Part shown: in pieces, positions 53,088-63,009 of the stretch | How positions within the stretch are numbered: the first letter of the stretch is position 1 | Layout of the letters: every line of letters begins with the position of its first letter | Assembly: GCF_000292245.2 (NCBI RefSeq) | Contig: NZ_ALPT02000015.1 | Span: forward strand, 3,130 to 67,129 | DNA: 64,000 bases | Direction: 5' to 3' | From: Alkalihalobacillus alcalophilus ATCC 27647 = CGMCC 1.3604 | GTDB lineage: Bacteria; Bacillota; Bacilli; Bacillales; Bacillaceae_D | Translations under genes and position numbers: made by a program | The notes under the pieces: model-generated | What the model saw: the letters and a program-made list of their open reading frames with translations, nothing else | What the model was told of the DNA's origin: nothing | Databases searched by the model: none

Positions 53088-53115
53088 AAAAAACCCCACA
53101 TCAAAAAATGCGGGG
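53088..53115 (-). terminator. Intrinsic terminator after trxA
   Basis: CCCCGCA and TGTGGGG arms with an A/T loop, then six T on the minus strand, between trxA and uvrC. Confidence 0.85.
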
Positions 53116-53132
53116 CTAACAACACCTTTTGA

Positions 53133-53447
53133 TTATAGGTGCTTGTTGATTAACTCTGCTAGAGCTTCTTTTGGTTGGAAACCAACTGTTTGGTCTACTA
53201 CTTCACCGTCTTTAAATACGAGTAAAGTTGGGATGCTCATGACGCTATACTTACCAGCTGTTTCTTGGTTTTCATCCACATCTAATTTCACAATTTTTGC
53301 TGTATCGCCGATTTCAGCATCTAATTCTTCAAGTACTGGTGCAATCATTTTACAAGGTCCACACCATGGTGCCCAGAAATCCACTAAAACGACACCTTCA
53401 CTTGTTTCATTTGCAAACGTTTGATCCGTTACATTAACAATAGCCAT
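53133..53447 (-). CDS. trxA: Thioredoxin
   Basis: General protein disulfide reductant. The 104-residue sequence has the active site WCGPCK in VDFWAPWCGPCKMIAPVLEE near 28-33, the buried Asp region VKLDVDENQ, and cis-Pro in MSIPTLLVFKDG near 73. AGGAGG lies upstream of the ATG. Own terminator, between etfA and uvrC as in B. subtilis. Confidence 0.97.
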   Translation of the reverse strand: MAIVNVTDQTFANETSEGVVLVDFWAPWCGPCKMIAPVLEELDAEIGDTAKIVKLDVDENQETAGKYSVMSIPTLLVFKDGEVVDQTVGFQPKEALAELINKHL

Positions 53448-53586
53448 TTTATATAGCCTCCTTCATTTCAAAACAAATTCTTTTTACATGATGATTATAA
53501 CATTAACAATTAGCATGTGGCGAATGAGATGCTTACTTTTTTATTTTAACCTTTCTCTCCACAAATTATGTTACCTTTTGCTTCCC

Positions 53587-54570
53587 TTACCGAGTTAATA
53601 TCTCTTTAAATGCTTTTGTTAACAAAGGCACAACTTCAAATAAATCTCCAACGATTCCATAATCAGCTATTTCAAAAATAGGGGCATCAGGATCTTTATT
53701 GATGGCAACGATTGTTTTAGACTGCGACATGCCGGCTAAATGTTGAATCGCTCCAGAAATTCCGACCGCAAAATAAATCGTTGGTGTTACAATCTTTCCT
53801 GTTTGACCAATTTGTAAGCCGTAATCGCAATAACCAGCATCACAAGCAGCACGAGAAGCTCCAACTGCTCCTCCTAAAAGGGTAGCGAGCTCTTTTAAGG
53901 GGGCAAAACCCTCGACACTTTTTACCCCTCTTCCTCCCGCGACGACAATTTTTGCTGCACTTAAATCTACTTGTCCGCTCATCTTTTCTGCTGTCTCTTT
54001 CACAACCGTGCGTAGTTCTTTTATATCCACTTTTAGATCAACAATATTCGTACACCTATTTTTTTTCAGCGGTTGATGTTGTTTGATAAAATTATTCGGT
54101 CGAATTGTTAAAAAGGAAGGCATAGTGGAGACACTCTTTTTTTCAAATGCTTTTCCAGAATAAATCGGTCGTATAAATAGCGTCTGCTGTTCATCTTGTT
54201 CAAACGAGGTAATATCAGATATAAGTCCTGCACCGAGTTTCATCGCAACACGCGGTGACAAATCTTTTCCGAGTGCCGTATGCCCCATAATCACTGTACA
54301 AGGCTTCTCCACCTCAATAATTTGTAACAGTGCTTGGCGATACGCGTCAGTAGTATATTCCTTTAAATGAGGATGAGACACATGAACAACTTTCGTGGCT
54401 CCATGTTCAAATAGCTCTTTTGATAAACCGCTTACATCGGAACCTAAAAGGGCAGCCGTTACTTCTCCTCCTTGCTTCATTAATTGATTAGCAAACGCTA
54501 AAGCCTCAAAACTCACTTCACGTATCGTTCCATTTCTTACCTCTACAAGAACTAATGGCTTATTAACCAT
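53587..54570 (-). CDS. etfA: Electron transfer flavoprotein alpha subunit
   Basis: Accepts electrons from acyl-CoA dehydrogenases and passes them to the respiratory chain. The 327-residue protein has the FAD-binding C-terminal domain: VVAGGRGVKSVEGFAPLKEL near 210, GASRAACDAGY near 240 and VGISGAIQHLAGMSQSKTIV near 270-290. It follows etfB by 12 bases. Confidence 0.95.
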   Translation of the reverse strand: MVNKPLVLVEVRNGTIREVSFEALAFANQLMKQGGEVTAALLGSDVSGLSKELFEHGATKVVHVSHPHLKEYTTDAYRQALLQIIEVEKPCTVIMGHTALGKDLSPRVAMKLGAGLISDITSFEQDEQQTLFIRPIYSGKAFEKKSVSTMPSFLTIRPNNFIKQHQPLKKNRCTNIVDLKVDIKELRTVVKETAEKMSGQVDLSAAKIVVAGGRGVKSVEGFAPLKELATLLGGAVGASRAACDAGYCDYGLQIGQTGKIVTPTIYFAVGISGAIQHLAGMSQSKTIVAINKDPDAPIFEIADYGIVGDLFEVVPLLTKAFKEILTR

Positions 54571-54582
54571 AAAAAGCCCCCC

Positions 54583-55353
54583 CTAAACCTGCTTCACCAT
54601 ATTACCTATCCATTTCACTAACTGTCTAACTTGGTCTTCCGTTTTCCCTTCTAACACCTTTCCTTTTCCCCTTGGTGTTAGCGTATATTGGAGATGTGTT
54701 TTCGTTCTTGCTTCCACCACTTCTACATCTAATGACAAGTCATCAAGTGTAACTTCTTCAATCACTTTCTTTTTTGCCTTCATAATTCCCGGTAAGGTTG
54801 GGTATTTTGGTTCATTCAATCCTTGTTGAGCTGTGACTAAAATAGGCAATTCACTCACCAACGTGACTTCATCCCCTTCCACATCTCGAACGACAGTTAC
54901 CATCCCTTTATCTATCGTTAGCGCTATAATAGCCGTAGCTTGGTGGAGACCTAATTGTTCCGCTAACCTTGGTCCAACCTGCCCAGTTCCTTGGTCAACT
55001 GTCATATTGCCACCTATAATTAAATCTGCTTTTTTATCTGCTAAATAAGCAGCTAATAAAGTCGCTGTAGAATGAGCATCCACTTCTACTATTTCTTCTG
55101 CCCTTATAAGAACAGCATGATCGGCTCCCATCGCTAAAGCGGTCCTTAGTTGTGTTTTGCACCCCTCTTGACCTACCGTGACGACAGTAACCTCCCCACC
55201 GTGTTTACCTTTTTGTATTAAAGCTTCCTCAATCGCATATTCATCATATGGGTTCATGATCATTTTCCCTTCATCATATACAACCTTTCCATCTACAGCT
55301 TGAACCCTTTCCTCCGTATCAAAAGTTGATTTTAATAAAACGAAAATTCTCAT
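54583..55353 (-). CDS. etfB: Electron transfer flavoprotein beta subunit
   Basis: AMP-binding partner of EtfA. The 256-residue sequence shows NPYDEYAIEEALIQK near 34-48, ALAMGADHAVLI near 73, and the signature VDQGTGQVGPRLAEQLG near 118-135. The B. subtilis neighbours fadR and fadB (between lcfA and etfB) are absent here; only about 215 bases separate it from lcfA. Confidence 0.95.
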   Translation of the reverse strand: MRIFVLLKSTFDTEERVQAVDGKVVYDEGKMIMNPYDEYAIEEALIQKGKHGGEVTVVTVGQEGCKTQLRTALAMGADHAVLIRAEEIVEVDAHSTATLLAAYLADKKADLIIGGNMTVDQGTGQVGPRLAEQLGLHQATAIIALTIDKGMVTVVRDVEGDEVTLVSELPILVTAQQGLNEPKYPTLPGIMKAKKKVIEEVTLDDLSLDVEVVEARTKTHLQYTLTPRGKGKVLEGKTEDQVRQLVKWIGNMVKQV

Positions 55354-55555
55354 GATTATCCCCCTATTGACATACCGTCTTATTTATGAATATTCAGTTA
55401 TTTATCATTTATGAATCTACTTTATAAGTTAAGAAAACTCAGCCATTAACAAATGAAAGTCGGGGCAAAGACGCGAGTTGCACTTATCCATATATCTATC
55501 CATTTCTCCTTCCTAGCTCAGCCTCACATAGAGACAACAAATTAATTTTCATAAA

Positions 55556-55584
55556 AAGAAACAGGAAGATCACGCCTCCCTGTT
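55556..55584 (-). terminator. Intrinsic terminator overlapping the lcfA stop codon
   Basis: AAACAGGGA and CTTCCTGTTT arms then CTTTTTATG on the minus strand. The left arm lies inside the last lcfA codons. Confidence 0.7.
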
Positions 55585-57279
55585 TGCCTCAACTTTCTCT
55601 TTCTCCATTTTGTTCTGTTCTTCTTCAATAAGTACGCGACGAAGAACTTTACCAATCAAAGTCTTCGGTAACTCATCTCTAAACTCATAAATACGAGGAA
55701 CCTTGTAAGCGGCAAGATGTTTTCGACAATGTTCATCTAATTCCTTCTCGGTTGGATTATACCCGTCCTTTTTAACGACAAACGCCTTCACCGTTTCGCC
55801 ACGGTACTCATCCGCCACACCGATAATCGCCACATCTCCTACTGCCTCGTGTTCAAATAAGACCTCTTCAATTTCACGTGGATAAATATTAAAACCACCA
55901 GCAATAATCATATCCTTTTTCCGATCAACGATATAAAAGAATCCTTCTTCATCCATATAACCCATATCCCCAGTTAAAAGCCAATCACCTAAGAATGTCT
56001 TTTCAGTTTCTACAGGATGATTCCAATACCCTTTCATCACTTGTGGACCTCGTACGGCGACTTCCCCGACTTCCTTTACATCTGCTTGCTCCCCATCAGG
56101 TTTAATAATCGCTACCTCTGTATCAGGCCAAGGCACCCCAATACTTCCACTTTTTCTCTTACCCCAAATAAGATTGGCTAATGCAACAGGTGCTGTTTCG
56201 GTCAATCCATAGCCTTCAACTAATTTTCCACCGGTTACTTTTTCAAATTTTTCTTGTGTATCAAGTGGTAAGGCTGCGGCTCCACTTATACAAGCCTTTA
56301 TCGATGATAAATCATAGTTATCTTTTGTTGGATCAAGCAAAATAGCTCGGTACATAGTAGGAGCCCCTGGGAAGAGGGTGACCTTTTGTTTATCAATTGT
56401 TTTTAAAACATCCTTGACATTAAACCTTGGCAAAAGAACACTTGTAAAGCCATTCATAACAGCTAAATTCATGACAACGGTCATCCCATAGACATGGAAG
56501 AATGGTAGGGCCGCAAGCATTTTTTCTTTTCCTTCTTCCACATTATAAATCCAGCTCTTACATTGGAATGTATTTACGTATAAATTACGATGGGTTAACA
56601 TTACCCCTTTTGCTAGCCCGGTTGTCCCACCTGTGTATTGAATAAGGGCTAAGTCTTCAGCCGGATTAAGCGTCACGTCAACCTTATTCTCACTTCCAGC
56701 TTTTAACCATGGAAGAAACTCCAACGTTTGCTCATCGTACTCAATACTTGTTAAAGTAGGATTCTGTTTTTTCTGGACAAATGGGTAAAGTAAGTTTTTA
56801 GGGAACGGTAGATAATCCTTTATTCCTGTTACAATTACATGTTCCAAAGATGTTCTGGAGCGAACCTTTTGAACCCTTGGAAACACGAGATCCAAACAAA
56901 TCATTACCTTTGCACCAGAGTCGGTCATTTGATGCTCCAATTCTCTTTCCACATACAATGGATTCGTCTGGACGACAATGGCACCTGCCATTAAGGCACC
57001 ATAATAACTAATCATCGATTGAGGACAATTCGCGAGCATTATTGCAACACGGTCACCTTTTTTTACCCCTAATGAGATTAATTGATTAGCACATTTCTTT
57101 GCTTGTACATGAAGCTCTTCAAAAGTTAATTTTTTACCGAGAAAATGAATGGCCTCCGTATTTGGAAACTTTGTTGCCGTTCTTTCTAAACACTCGTGCA
57201 ATGAAATGTTTTCATACTCTAGTGTTTTAGGTACTTCTTCTGGATATTGAGCAAGCCAACGTTTATCAGTCGTAAGCAT
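55570..57279 (-). CDS. lcfA: Long-chain fatty-acid-CoA ligase
   Basis: Activates fatty acids to acyl-CoA for beta-oxidation. The 569-residue AMP-binding enzyme has the P-loop-like YTGGTTGLAKGVMLTHRN near 217, VEGYGLTETAPVA near 335, the hinge YIVDRKKDMIIAGGFNIYP near 450 and the C-terminal Lys in LPKTLIGKVLRR near 540. It lies upstream of etfBA, supporting a fatty-acid degradation cluster. Confidence 0.94.
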   Translation of the reverse strand: MLTTDKRWLAQYPEEVPKTLEYENISLHECLERTATKFPNTEAIHFLGKKLTFEELHVQAKKCANQLISLGVKKGDRVAIMLANCPQSMISYYGALMAGAIVVQTNPLYVERELEHQMTDSGAKVMICLDLVFPRVQKVRSRTSLEHVIVTGIKDYLPFPKNLLYPFVQKKQNPTLTSIEYDEQTLEFLPWLKAGSENKVDVTLNPAEDLALIQYTGGTTGLAKGVMLTHRNLYVNTFQCKSWIYNVEEGKEKMLAALPFFHVYGMTVVMNLAVMNGFTSVLLPRFNVKDVLKTIDKQKVTLFPGAPTMYRAILLDPTKDNYDLSSIKACISGAAALPLDTQEKFEKVTGGKLVEGYGLTETAPVALANLIWGKRKSGSIGVPWPDTEVAIIKPDGEQADVKEVGEVAVRGPQVMKGYWNHPVETEKTFLGDWLLTGDMGYMDEEGFFYIVDRKKDMIIAGGFNIYPREIEEVLFEHEAVGDVAIIGVADEYRGETVKAFVVKKDGYNPTEKELDEHCRKHLAAYKVPRIYEFRDELPKTLIGKVLRRVLIEEEQNKMEKEKVEANREA

Positions 57280-57599
57280 TTCGTCCTCCTTTCAAAGATC
57301 ATAACAAAGTCGTTCTATATCTATTTTATTGCAAACGCTTTCAGAAATGAATAACTTAAATGAACTTTTCTGAATTTTCGTTCGACAACAATAGACAGAC
57401 CATTCTGTCATATGACAAAATACGACAAAATCCATCCGTTTTTCTCACGATTCTACATATTATGTGTTCGATTTATTATATTCTTGCATGCTTCGACATT
57501 TACTAAAACGAGAGCCATCATTAAATAAAAAGAGACTATTATAAAGTGAGCGATAGGCAGGAGCGAGAGAAATGGGAGCGATGCACGCGTTGGTGAGCG

Positions 57600-57700
57600 T
57601 ACAACTGGCTAGATAAACGATTTGCTGGCTTCATTGACGGGTTTTGATTCCCTTTATGGCTTTTCGCAACTGGCTTTGGGCTTCATTGGGTCCTTTTTCA
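57600..57700. repeat. Two-unit copy of the 52-bp intergenic repeat
   Basis: GGCTTCATTG recurs at 57627 and 57679, 52 bases apart, with TTTTGATTCCCTTTATGGCT between. The unit aligns with the 39.9-kb array (TTTGATTCCCTTTGCGGCTC). Confidence 0.55.
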
Positions 57701-57763
57701 ACAAGTCACAGGCACTTGTCGAATCTTAAGTCCGCTACGTTCTATTTTCTATCCAGAAAAGCA

Positions 57764-57832
57764 AAAAAATCGCTCTTTCTTTTAGAATGGAGTTACCATA
57801 CCACATTCCAAAAAGAGGGGCGATTTTTATAA
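57764..57832. terminator. Long terminator stem downstream of the yshE cluster
   Basis: AAAAATCGC and GCGATTTTT ends with mostly paired A/G-rich arms (57767-57792 against 57806-57829) and a 14-base loop, followed by T-runs on both strands. Confidence 0.75.
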
Positions 57833-58008
57833 AAAGACTACTTTCCAAGATTATTACAGGAACCTACTCTATCTCCCTAAAACGTACAGACTGACAAAAA
57901 CTAAAAACGAGACTTCAAGATTTATGAATGTGATTACCTAGCTAACCTCATTTAAAAATACGTCGGCTTCTTCTAATGAAAGGCTTTTTTAGATTAGTTC
58001 CTTTTAGA

Positions 58009-58092
58009 TTAGGCAATAAAAAAGAGGTAGATAAAACCAGCAATAAAAAAGAGAACACAACAGCCAATTAAAATTTTAATTAAATTTTCCAC
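58009..58092 (-). CDS. 27-residue membrane peptide
   Basis: A GTG-started frame encoding VENLIKILIGCCVLFFIAGF and ending IYLFFIA, a single hydrophobic helix. AAGGAG lies 8 bases before the start. It is 95 bases downstream of yshE on the same strand and before the common terminator. No homologue recognised; the ribosome site and clean membrane helix make it plausible. Confidence 0.5.
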   Translation of the reverse strand: MENLIKILIGCCVLFFIAGFIYLFFIA

Positions 58093-58187
58093 AATACAAA
58101 CTCCTTACCTTTCCCCAACCAGCAGTAGAGTACCTTTTGAGCATTACCCTACTGACTTATCAAAGTTCTAATTCATTCTGCTCTACA

Positions 58188-58601
58188 TTATAACGCTATG
58201 ATACTAGCTCCAACAACATAAGAGATACCAACTGACAAAATAAACGAAATTAAGCCAACTGCTTTGTTATTATTAGCAAGTTCTTCATCAACTTTAAAAC
58301 TAGGACTTAAAAATTCAAAGATGAAATAACTGATTAGCATTAAGACAAATCCGAGTACACTCCAACCGAGCATTGTGAGAATACGGTCAGATTGTTCGAT
58401 CGAATGACGAAAAATATTAGCGACACCAAAGATTTTTCCAGCCGTTGCTAAAGCGACAGCGACATTTCCTCTTTTTAGCTCTTCCCAATTGCTATAAGAC
58501 GTAACTAATTCAAAAATAGATAAAAAGACGATAAGAGCAAGCATCGCAATACTATAGTAGGCCACTGTCATCATAATTTCATTTTCTAAAAATAAATCCA
58601 T
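58188..58601 (-). CDS. yshE: DUF350 integral membrane protein (YshE)
   Basis: A 137-residue protein with four membrane segments (starting near residues 12, 48, 78 and 113). The DUF350-type motif RGNVAVALATAGKIFGVANIF is in the second. Located directly after mutS2 as in B. subtilis. DUF350 proteins are of unknown function, sometimes linked to envelope stress or glutathionylspermidine-type genes in other bacteria. Confidence 0.88.
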   Translation of the reverse strand: MDLFLENEIMMTVAYYSIAMLALIVFLSIFELVTSYSNWEELKRGNVAVALATAGKIFGVANIFRHSIEQSDRILTMLGWSVLGFVLMLISYFIFEFLSPSFKVDEELANNNKAVGLISFILSVGISYVVGASIIAL

Positions 58602-58616
58602 TATGCCACTCCTTAC

Positions 58617-60974
58617 CTATTTTAATTCAACGACCGTATTGCCAAGTCCACCTTCATTCATCGCAGCATCTCTAGCTGCTTTAACATGTGGATGTCGTTT
58701 CAGTAAGTCCTTCACCCCTTTACGTAAGGCCCCTGTTCCTTTACCATGAATGATTGAGACAGAATGATAACCAGCTAACAAGGCATCATCAATATACTTT
58801 TCCACTTTCAACATCGCATTTTCGTAACGTTCCCCACGCAAATCAAGCTCTGGTTTGACATGACTTTCATTCCCACGGACCGTTGTGAGTGGCTTTGTCT
58901 CCACTGGTTTAGAGCTTTCAATAAACTGTAAATCATCTAAAGCTACTTTCATTTTCATAATCCCAATTTGGACAAGATATTCTTTGTCATTTACTTTCTC
59001 TATAATCGACCCTTTTTGTCCAAAACTTAATACTTTGACTTCATCTCCCGGATGGAGTGTTTTCGCTTGTTGAGCTTGTTTTTTTATTTTCTTCTGTTTC
59101 GGTGTTAATTTAGGTGCAGCTTCTTCTAGATGTTTTTTCGCATCAATGATCTCATGCTCCTTGACTGCAAGCCCCTTTTTTTGCATTTCTCGTAGCTCAC
59201 GAATAATGAACTCCGCTTCTTCTTTTGCTTTAGCAACAGCTACCTCCGCTTCTTCTTCCGCTTGTTTTAAAATCAGCTCTTTTTCTCGCTGTAATTCTTC
59301 CATCTGCTTTTGTAAGTCGCGATGAAGTTTCTCTGCTTCAAAACGAATATTCTTCGCTTCTATTTGTTCGGCATCAGCTGATTTTTTACTTTCTTCTAAA
59401 GAGACGATCATATTTTCTACTTTATTCGAATCACTATCAATCTGATCTTTGGCACGGTCAATAATCGCCTCACCTAACCCAAGTCGCCGTGAAATCGCAA
59501 AGGCATTACTTCTTCCTGGTACCCCAATTAAAAGACGATAGGTTGGTTTTAATGACTGAACATCAAATTCAACGCTCGCATTCATAACCCCTTCACGATT
59601 GTAAGCATATCCTTTTAATTCACTATAATGGGTTGTAGCGACAACAGCAGCTCCTCTTTTGTACACATCGTCTAAAATCGCGATTGCTAAGGCGGCCCCT
59701 TCTGTCGGGTCTGTTCCCGCCCCCAATTCATCAAATAGAACTAAGCTTTGGAAATCCACCTTGTCTAAGATTTGCACGATATTTGTCATATGTGAGGAAA
59801 AAGTACTCAAGCTTTGTTCAATCGATTGTTCATCTCCAATATCAGCAAACACTTGTTTATACACAGCCATTTTTGATTCTTCCTCAACCGGTACATGTAA
59901 GCCTGATTGCATCATTAATGTTAATAAACCGACTGTTTTAAGTGTCACTGTTTTCCCGCCCGTATTTGGACCGGTGATAATTAACGAACGAAACTCGCCA
60001 CCGAGTTCAATATCAATTGGGACAACCTCACCGGCATCAATGAGGGGATGACGAGCCTTCTTTAATAAAACATGGCCTGCTTCATTAATTTCTGGAGAGG
60101 TCGCTTTTATCGCATTGGCATAATGGGCTTTCGCAATAATTAAATCTAATACAGCGAGTGTCGAGATATTTGTTAATAGCTCATCCGTTACTTCTGCTAC
60201 TTGCCTTGAGAGTTCGGCTAAAATCCGATCAATTTCACGGGTTTCCTTAACCTTTGCTTCACGTAGTTGATTATTTAAAGTCACAACAACTTGTGGTTCA
60301 ATAAACAATGTTTGACCTGATGCGGACTGGTCATGAACAATCCCTCCAAAAGAACCACGATATTCTTGTTTTACGGGAATCACAAAACGATCATTTCGGA
60401 TCGTAATAATCGCATCTGAAAGCATCTTTTGTGTACTAGATGACCGAGTCATTTGCTCTAATTTTGAACGCACAGATGATTCATAACTTCTCACCTGCTG
60501 ACGAATCGTGCGTAATGTTTGACTAGCTGAATCTAAAACATGGCCATTATCATCAATACATTGTTTAATTTCTCTTTCTACATCTGTTAATGGATTAATT
60601 TGTTCCACATGTTGATAAAGGAGAGGAAGTTCTCTTTCTTCCTCCTCAACTAGATTCGTAATAAATTTCTTTAACTGTCTTCCTCCATAAATGGTGCTCG
60701 CGATTTCCATAAGTTCACTTGCTGAAAGAAGACCTCCAATGCTTGCTCGTTTCACATGAGGAGTGATGTCATAAATTCCACCAAAAGGAATCCTCCCTTT
60801 AAAGCGAAGAACATTCGCTCCTTCACTTGTCTCCTGTTGCCAGACTAAAACTTCATCTATCTCAACAGAAGGTGCCAATTCCTGAACTTTCTTTCGTCCA
60901 AGCGAAGATGAAACATGCTCCACAAGCTGCTGTTTCATCTTTTCGTATTCAAGTACACGCAATACACGTTCCAT
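58617..60974 (-). CDS. mutS2: Endonuclease MutS2
   Basis: MutS paralogue without the mismatch-recognition domain; it acts on branched DNA and, in B. subtilis, on collided ribosomes. The 785-residue protein has a helical core, Walker A ITGPNTGGKTVTLKT near 333, Walker B LVLFDELGAGTDPTEGAAL near 410, a long coiled coil (510-620) and a C-terminal Smr nuclease domain starting PELDLRGERYENAM with SIIHGKGTGALRKGV. It is 15 bases upstream of yshE. Confidence 0.96.
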   Translation of the reverse strand: MERVLRVLEYEKMKQQLVEHVSSSLGRKKVQELAPSVEIDEVLVWQQETSEGANVLRFKGRIPFGGIYDITPHVKRASIGGLLSASELMEIASTIYGGRQLKKFITNLVEEEERELPLLYQHVEQINPLTDVEREIKQCIDDNGHVLDSASQTLRTIRQQVRSYESSVRSKLEQMTRSSSTQKMLSDAIITIRNDRFVIPVKQEYRGSFGGIVHDQSASGQTLFIEPQVVVTLNNQLREAKVKETREIDRILAELSRQVAEVTDELLTNISTLAVLDLIIAKAHYANAIKATSPEINEAGHVLLKKARHPLIDAGEVVPIDIELGGEFRSLIITGPNTGGKTVTLKTVGLLTLMMQSGLHVPVEEESKMAVYKQVFADIGDEQSIEQSLSTFSSHMTNIVQILDKVDFQSLVLFDELGAGTDPTEGAALAIAILDDVYKRGAAVVATTHYSELKGYAYNREGVMNASVEFDVQSLKPTYRLLIGVPGRSNAFAISRRLGLGEAIIDRAKDQIDSDSNKVENMIVSLEESKKSADAEQIEAKNIRFEAEKLHRDLQKQMEELQREKELILKQAEEEAEVAVAKAKEEAEFIIRELREMQKKGLAVKEHEIIDAKKHLEEAAPKLTPKQKKIKKQAQQAKTLHPGDEVKVLSFGQKGSIIEKVNDKEYLVQIGIMKMKVALDDLQFIESSKPVETKPLTTVRGNESHVKPELDLRGERYENAMLKVEKYIDDALLAGYHSVSIIHGKGTGALRKGVKDLLKRHPHVKAARDAAMNEGGLGNTVVELK

Positions 60975-61030
60975 ATGTTTTCTCCTTTATTCGATATCCC
61001 AATTTCCTTTTTTATATACGATTATTATCA

Positions 61031-62746
61031 TTAATCGTTTCGTTTAATAAATTGTTTAAACTTTTCTACTGACCAAGTATTCACAATTAAATCGACGTTG
61101 GCCAGCCCTTTCACCGCCACACCAACTCCATACTTCATATCATCGAGCATATCAATATGGTGGGCATCTGTATTGATCGCAATCGGCACTCCCAACTCAT
61201 GAGCTTTTCGTACCCAATGTGACGCCAAATCTAACCTTAATGGGTTCGCATTTAATTCAAGTGCAGTATTCGTTTCCTTCGCGAGCTCTATTAACTGTAA
61301 GACATTGACTTGATATCCTTCTCGTCTCCCTAACACTCGTCCAGTTGGGTGAGCGATCATATCAACATGTGGATTAAACAAAGCATTTTTTAAGCGTTCC
61401 ATAATCATTTCTTCTGATTGTTGAAAAGACGAATGAATCGATGCAATCACAAAATCGATGTTTTTCAAAATGTCATCATCATAGTCCAACGTACCATCTG
61501 GTAAAATATCCATCTCAATTCCTGTAAAAATTTCAAAATCATCGTATTTTTCGTTAAGCTTCTTAATTTCTTCATGCTGCTTTAATAAACGTTCAACAGA
61601 TAACCCATTTGCTACACGAAGAAACTTCGAATGATCCGTAATCGCCATATATTGATAGCCTTTTTGCCGAACCGCTTCGACCATTTCTTCTAACGTATGA
61701 GCTCCATCACTTGAAGTCGTATGCATATGTAAATCGGCTTTTATATCTTTAAGCTGTAAAAAACGGGGATTCTTTTTAAAGTGTTCGATTTCACCGTGAT
61801 TTTCACGTGCTTCAGGTGGAATAAAGGGCAAATCAAAATGAGCAAAAAAAGCTTCTTCCGTTTCAAATGTTTTAATCTCACCCGTTTCTATATTTTCAAC
61901 ACCGTATTCACTAATCTTTTCATTTCTTGATTTCGCCAATTGCCTTAAAGCGACATTATGATCTTTGGAACCTGTAAAATGATGTAGTGTTGTAGGAAAT
62001 TCCTCATTTTTCACAAGACGGAAATCAACTGAAATTGGGTATTCACCATCAACTTCAATCGAAACTTTTGTATCACCATTGGCAATAACCTTTGATATAT
62101 TTTCTAATTGCAACAGTTGTTCACGTACTTTATCCGGTTCACTCGTCGCAATAATAAAATCCAAATCTTTAACCGTTTCCTTTAACCGGCGCAAACTCCC
62201 TGCTTGCGAAAATCGTTCTACATATTGGAATGCTTCAAGCTGTTTCAAAATCTTCTCAGCCACTGGTAAAACATGCGGAACTGCTAAGCGCTCTGGACGT
62301 GTTGACGCCTCTTCAATCGCTTGTAAGATTTTTTCTTCTGTTTTTTTAGCAAAACCAGCTAACTGTTGAACTTGTTTTTCTTCACACGCTTTTTTTAATG
62401 TTTCTACATCAACAACTCCAAGCTCTTGGTAAAGCTTACCGATTTTTTTGCCACCAAGCCCTTGAATTTTAAGTAATGGAATTAACCCACTTGGAACAGC
62501 CTCCATCAATTCCTCAAGTAACGATGAAGTGCCTGTCTCCTTTAATTCCGTGATTACCTCAGCCGTACCTTTTCCTATTCCTTTAAGTTCTTCAGGTTTA
62601 CCGATCTCATTTAGTGAACGTTCATCGGTTTCAAGAGCTTGAGCCGCCTTCCGATAAGCCGATATTTTAAAGGGGTTTTCTCCTTTAATTTCTAAATAGA
62701 TTGCTATTTTCTCTAATATTTTTATTACATCTTTTTTATTCATCAT
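61031..62746 (-). CDS. polX: DNA polymerase X family with PHP exonuclease domain
   Basis: Gap-filling repair polymerase. The 571-residue protein has two helix-hairpin-helix parts at the N-terminus (GIGKGTAEVI, IQGLGGKKIGKLY), the nucleotidyltransferase palm with the metal pair in VKDLDFIIAT near 195 and VDFRLV near 240, and a C-terminal PHP domain beginning DLHMHTTSSDGAHTLEEM near 337 with NTDAHH near 540. It starts with tandem ATG; the second is equally good. Confidence 0.95.
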   Translation of the reverse strand: MMNKKDVIKILEKIAIYLEIKGENPFKISAYRKAAQALETDERSLNEIGKPEELKGIGKGTAEVITELKETGTSSLLEELMEAVPSGLIPLLKIQGLGGKKIGKLYQELGVVDVETLKKACEEKQVQQLAGFAKKTEEKILQAIEEASTRPERLAVPHVLPVAEKILKQLEAFQYVERFSQAGSLRRLKETVKDLDFIIATSEPDKVREQLLQLENISKVIANGDTKVSIEVDGEYPISVDFRLVKNEEFPTTLHHFTGSKDHNVALRQLAKSRNEKISEYGVENIETGEIKTFETEEAFFAHFDLPFIPPEARENHGEIEHFKKNPRFLQLKDIKADLHMHTTSSDGAHTLEEMVEAVRQKGYQYMAITDHSKFLRVANGLSVERLLKQHEEIKKLNEKYDDFEIFTGIEMDILPDGTLDYDDDILKNIDFVIASIHSSFQQSEEMIMERLKNALFNPHVDMIAHPTGRVLGRREGYQVNVLQLIELAKETNTALELNANPLRLDLASHWVRKAHELGVPIAINTDAHHIDMLDDMKYGVGVAVKGLANVDLIVNTWSVEKFKQFIKRND

Positions 62747-63009
62747 GATCGTTCCTTTCTCTTATCCCCATGATACCGATATTCCAAACTAAAAATCAAT
62801 CTTTTGGAGTTGAAAAGTAGACCGTTTGTTCATAGAGCCCAACAATCGTTTCTGATAACCAAAGTTTGAAAGGAAGAGTCGGGTTTTGGGATGGTATGAA
62901 CCTGGGCTCTCTTTTAATTCATTCATCTTCTCTTTAAATAACTTGTTTGAATATAGAAAAACAGAATACCATAACAGTCGTCTGTAAGGCATTCTGCTTA
63001 AATCCATCT
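62747..63009. other. polX-cvpA intergenic region
   Basis: About 260 bases. An 80-codon frame exists on the minus strand (62789-63031) but overlaps cvpA and has no ribosome site. GAGCCCA and TGGGCTC (62839, 62911) form a distant inverted pair. Confidence 0.4.

Larger units (their letters stand above)
57280..58008. other. Intergenic region between lcfA and the yshE cluster
   Basis: About 730 bases. It contains two units of the 52-bp repeat family (57600-57700), the yshE-cluster terminator (57764-57832), and upstream AT-rich sequence that should hold the lcfA promoter. No gene recognised. Confidence 0.5.
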
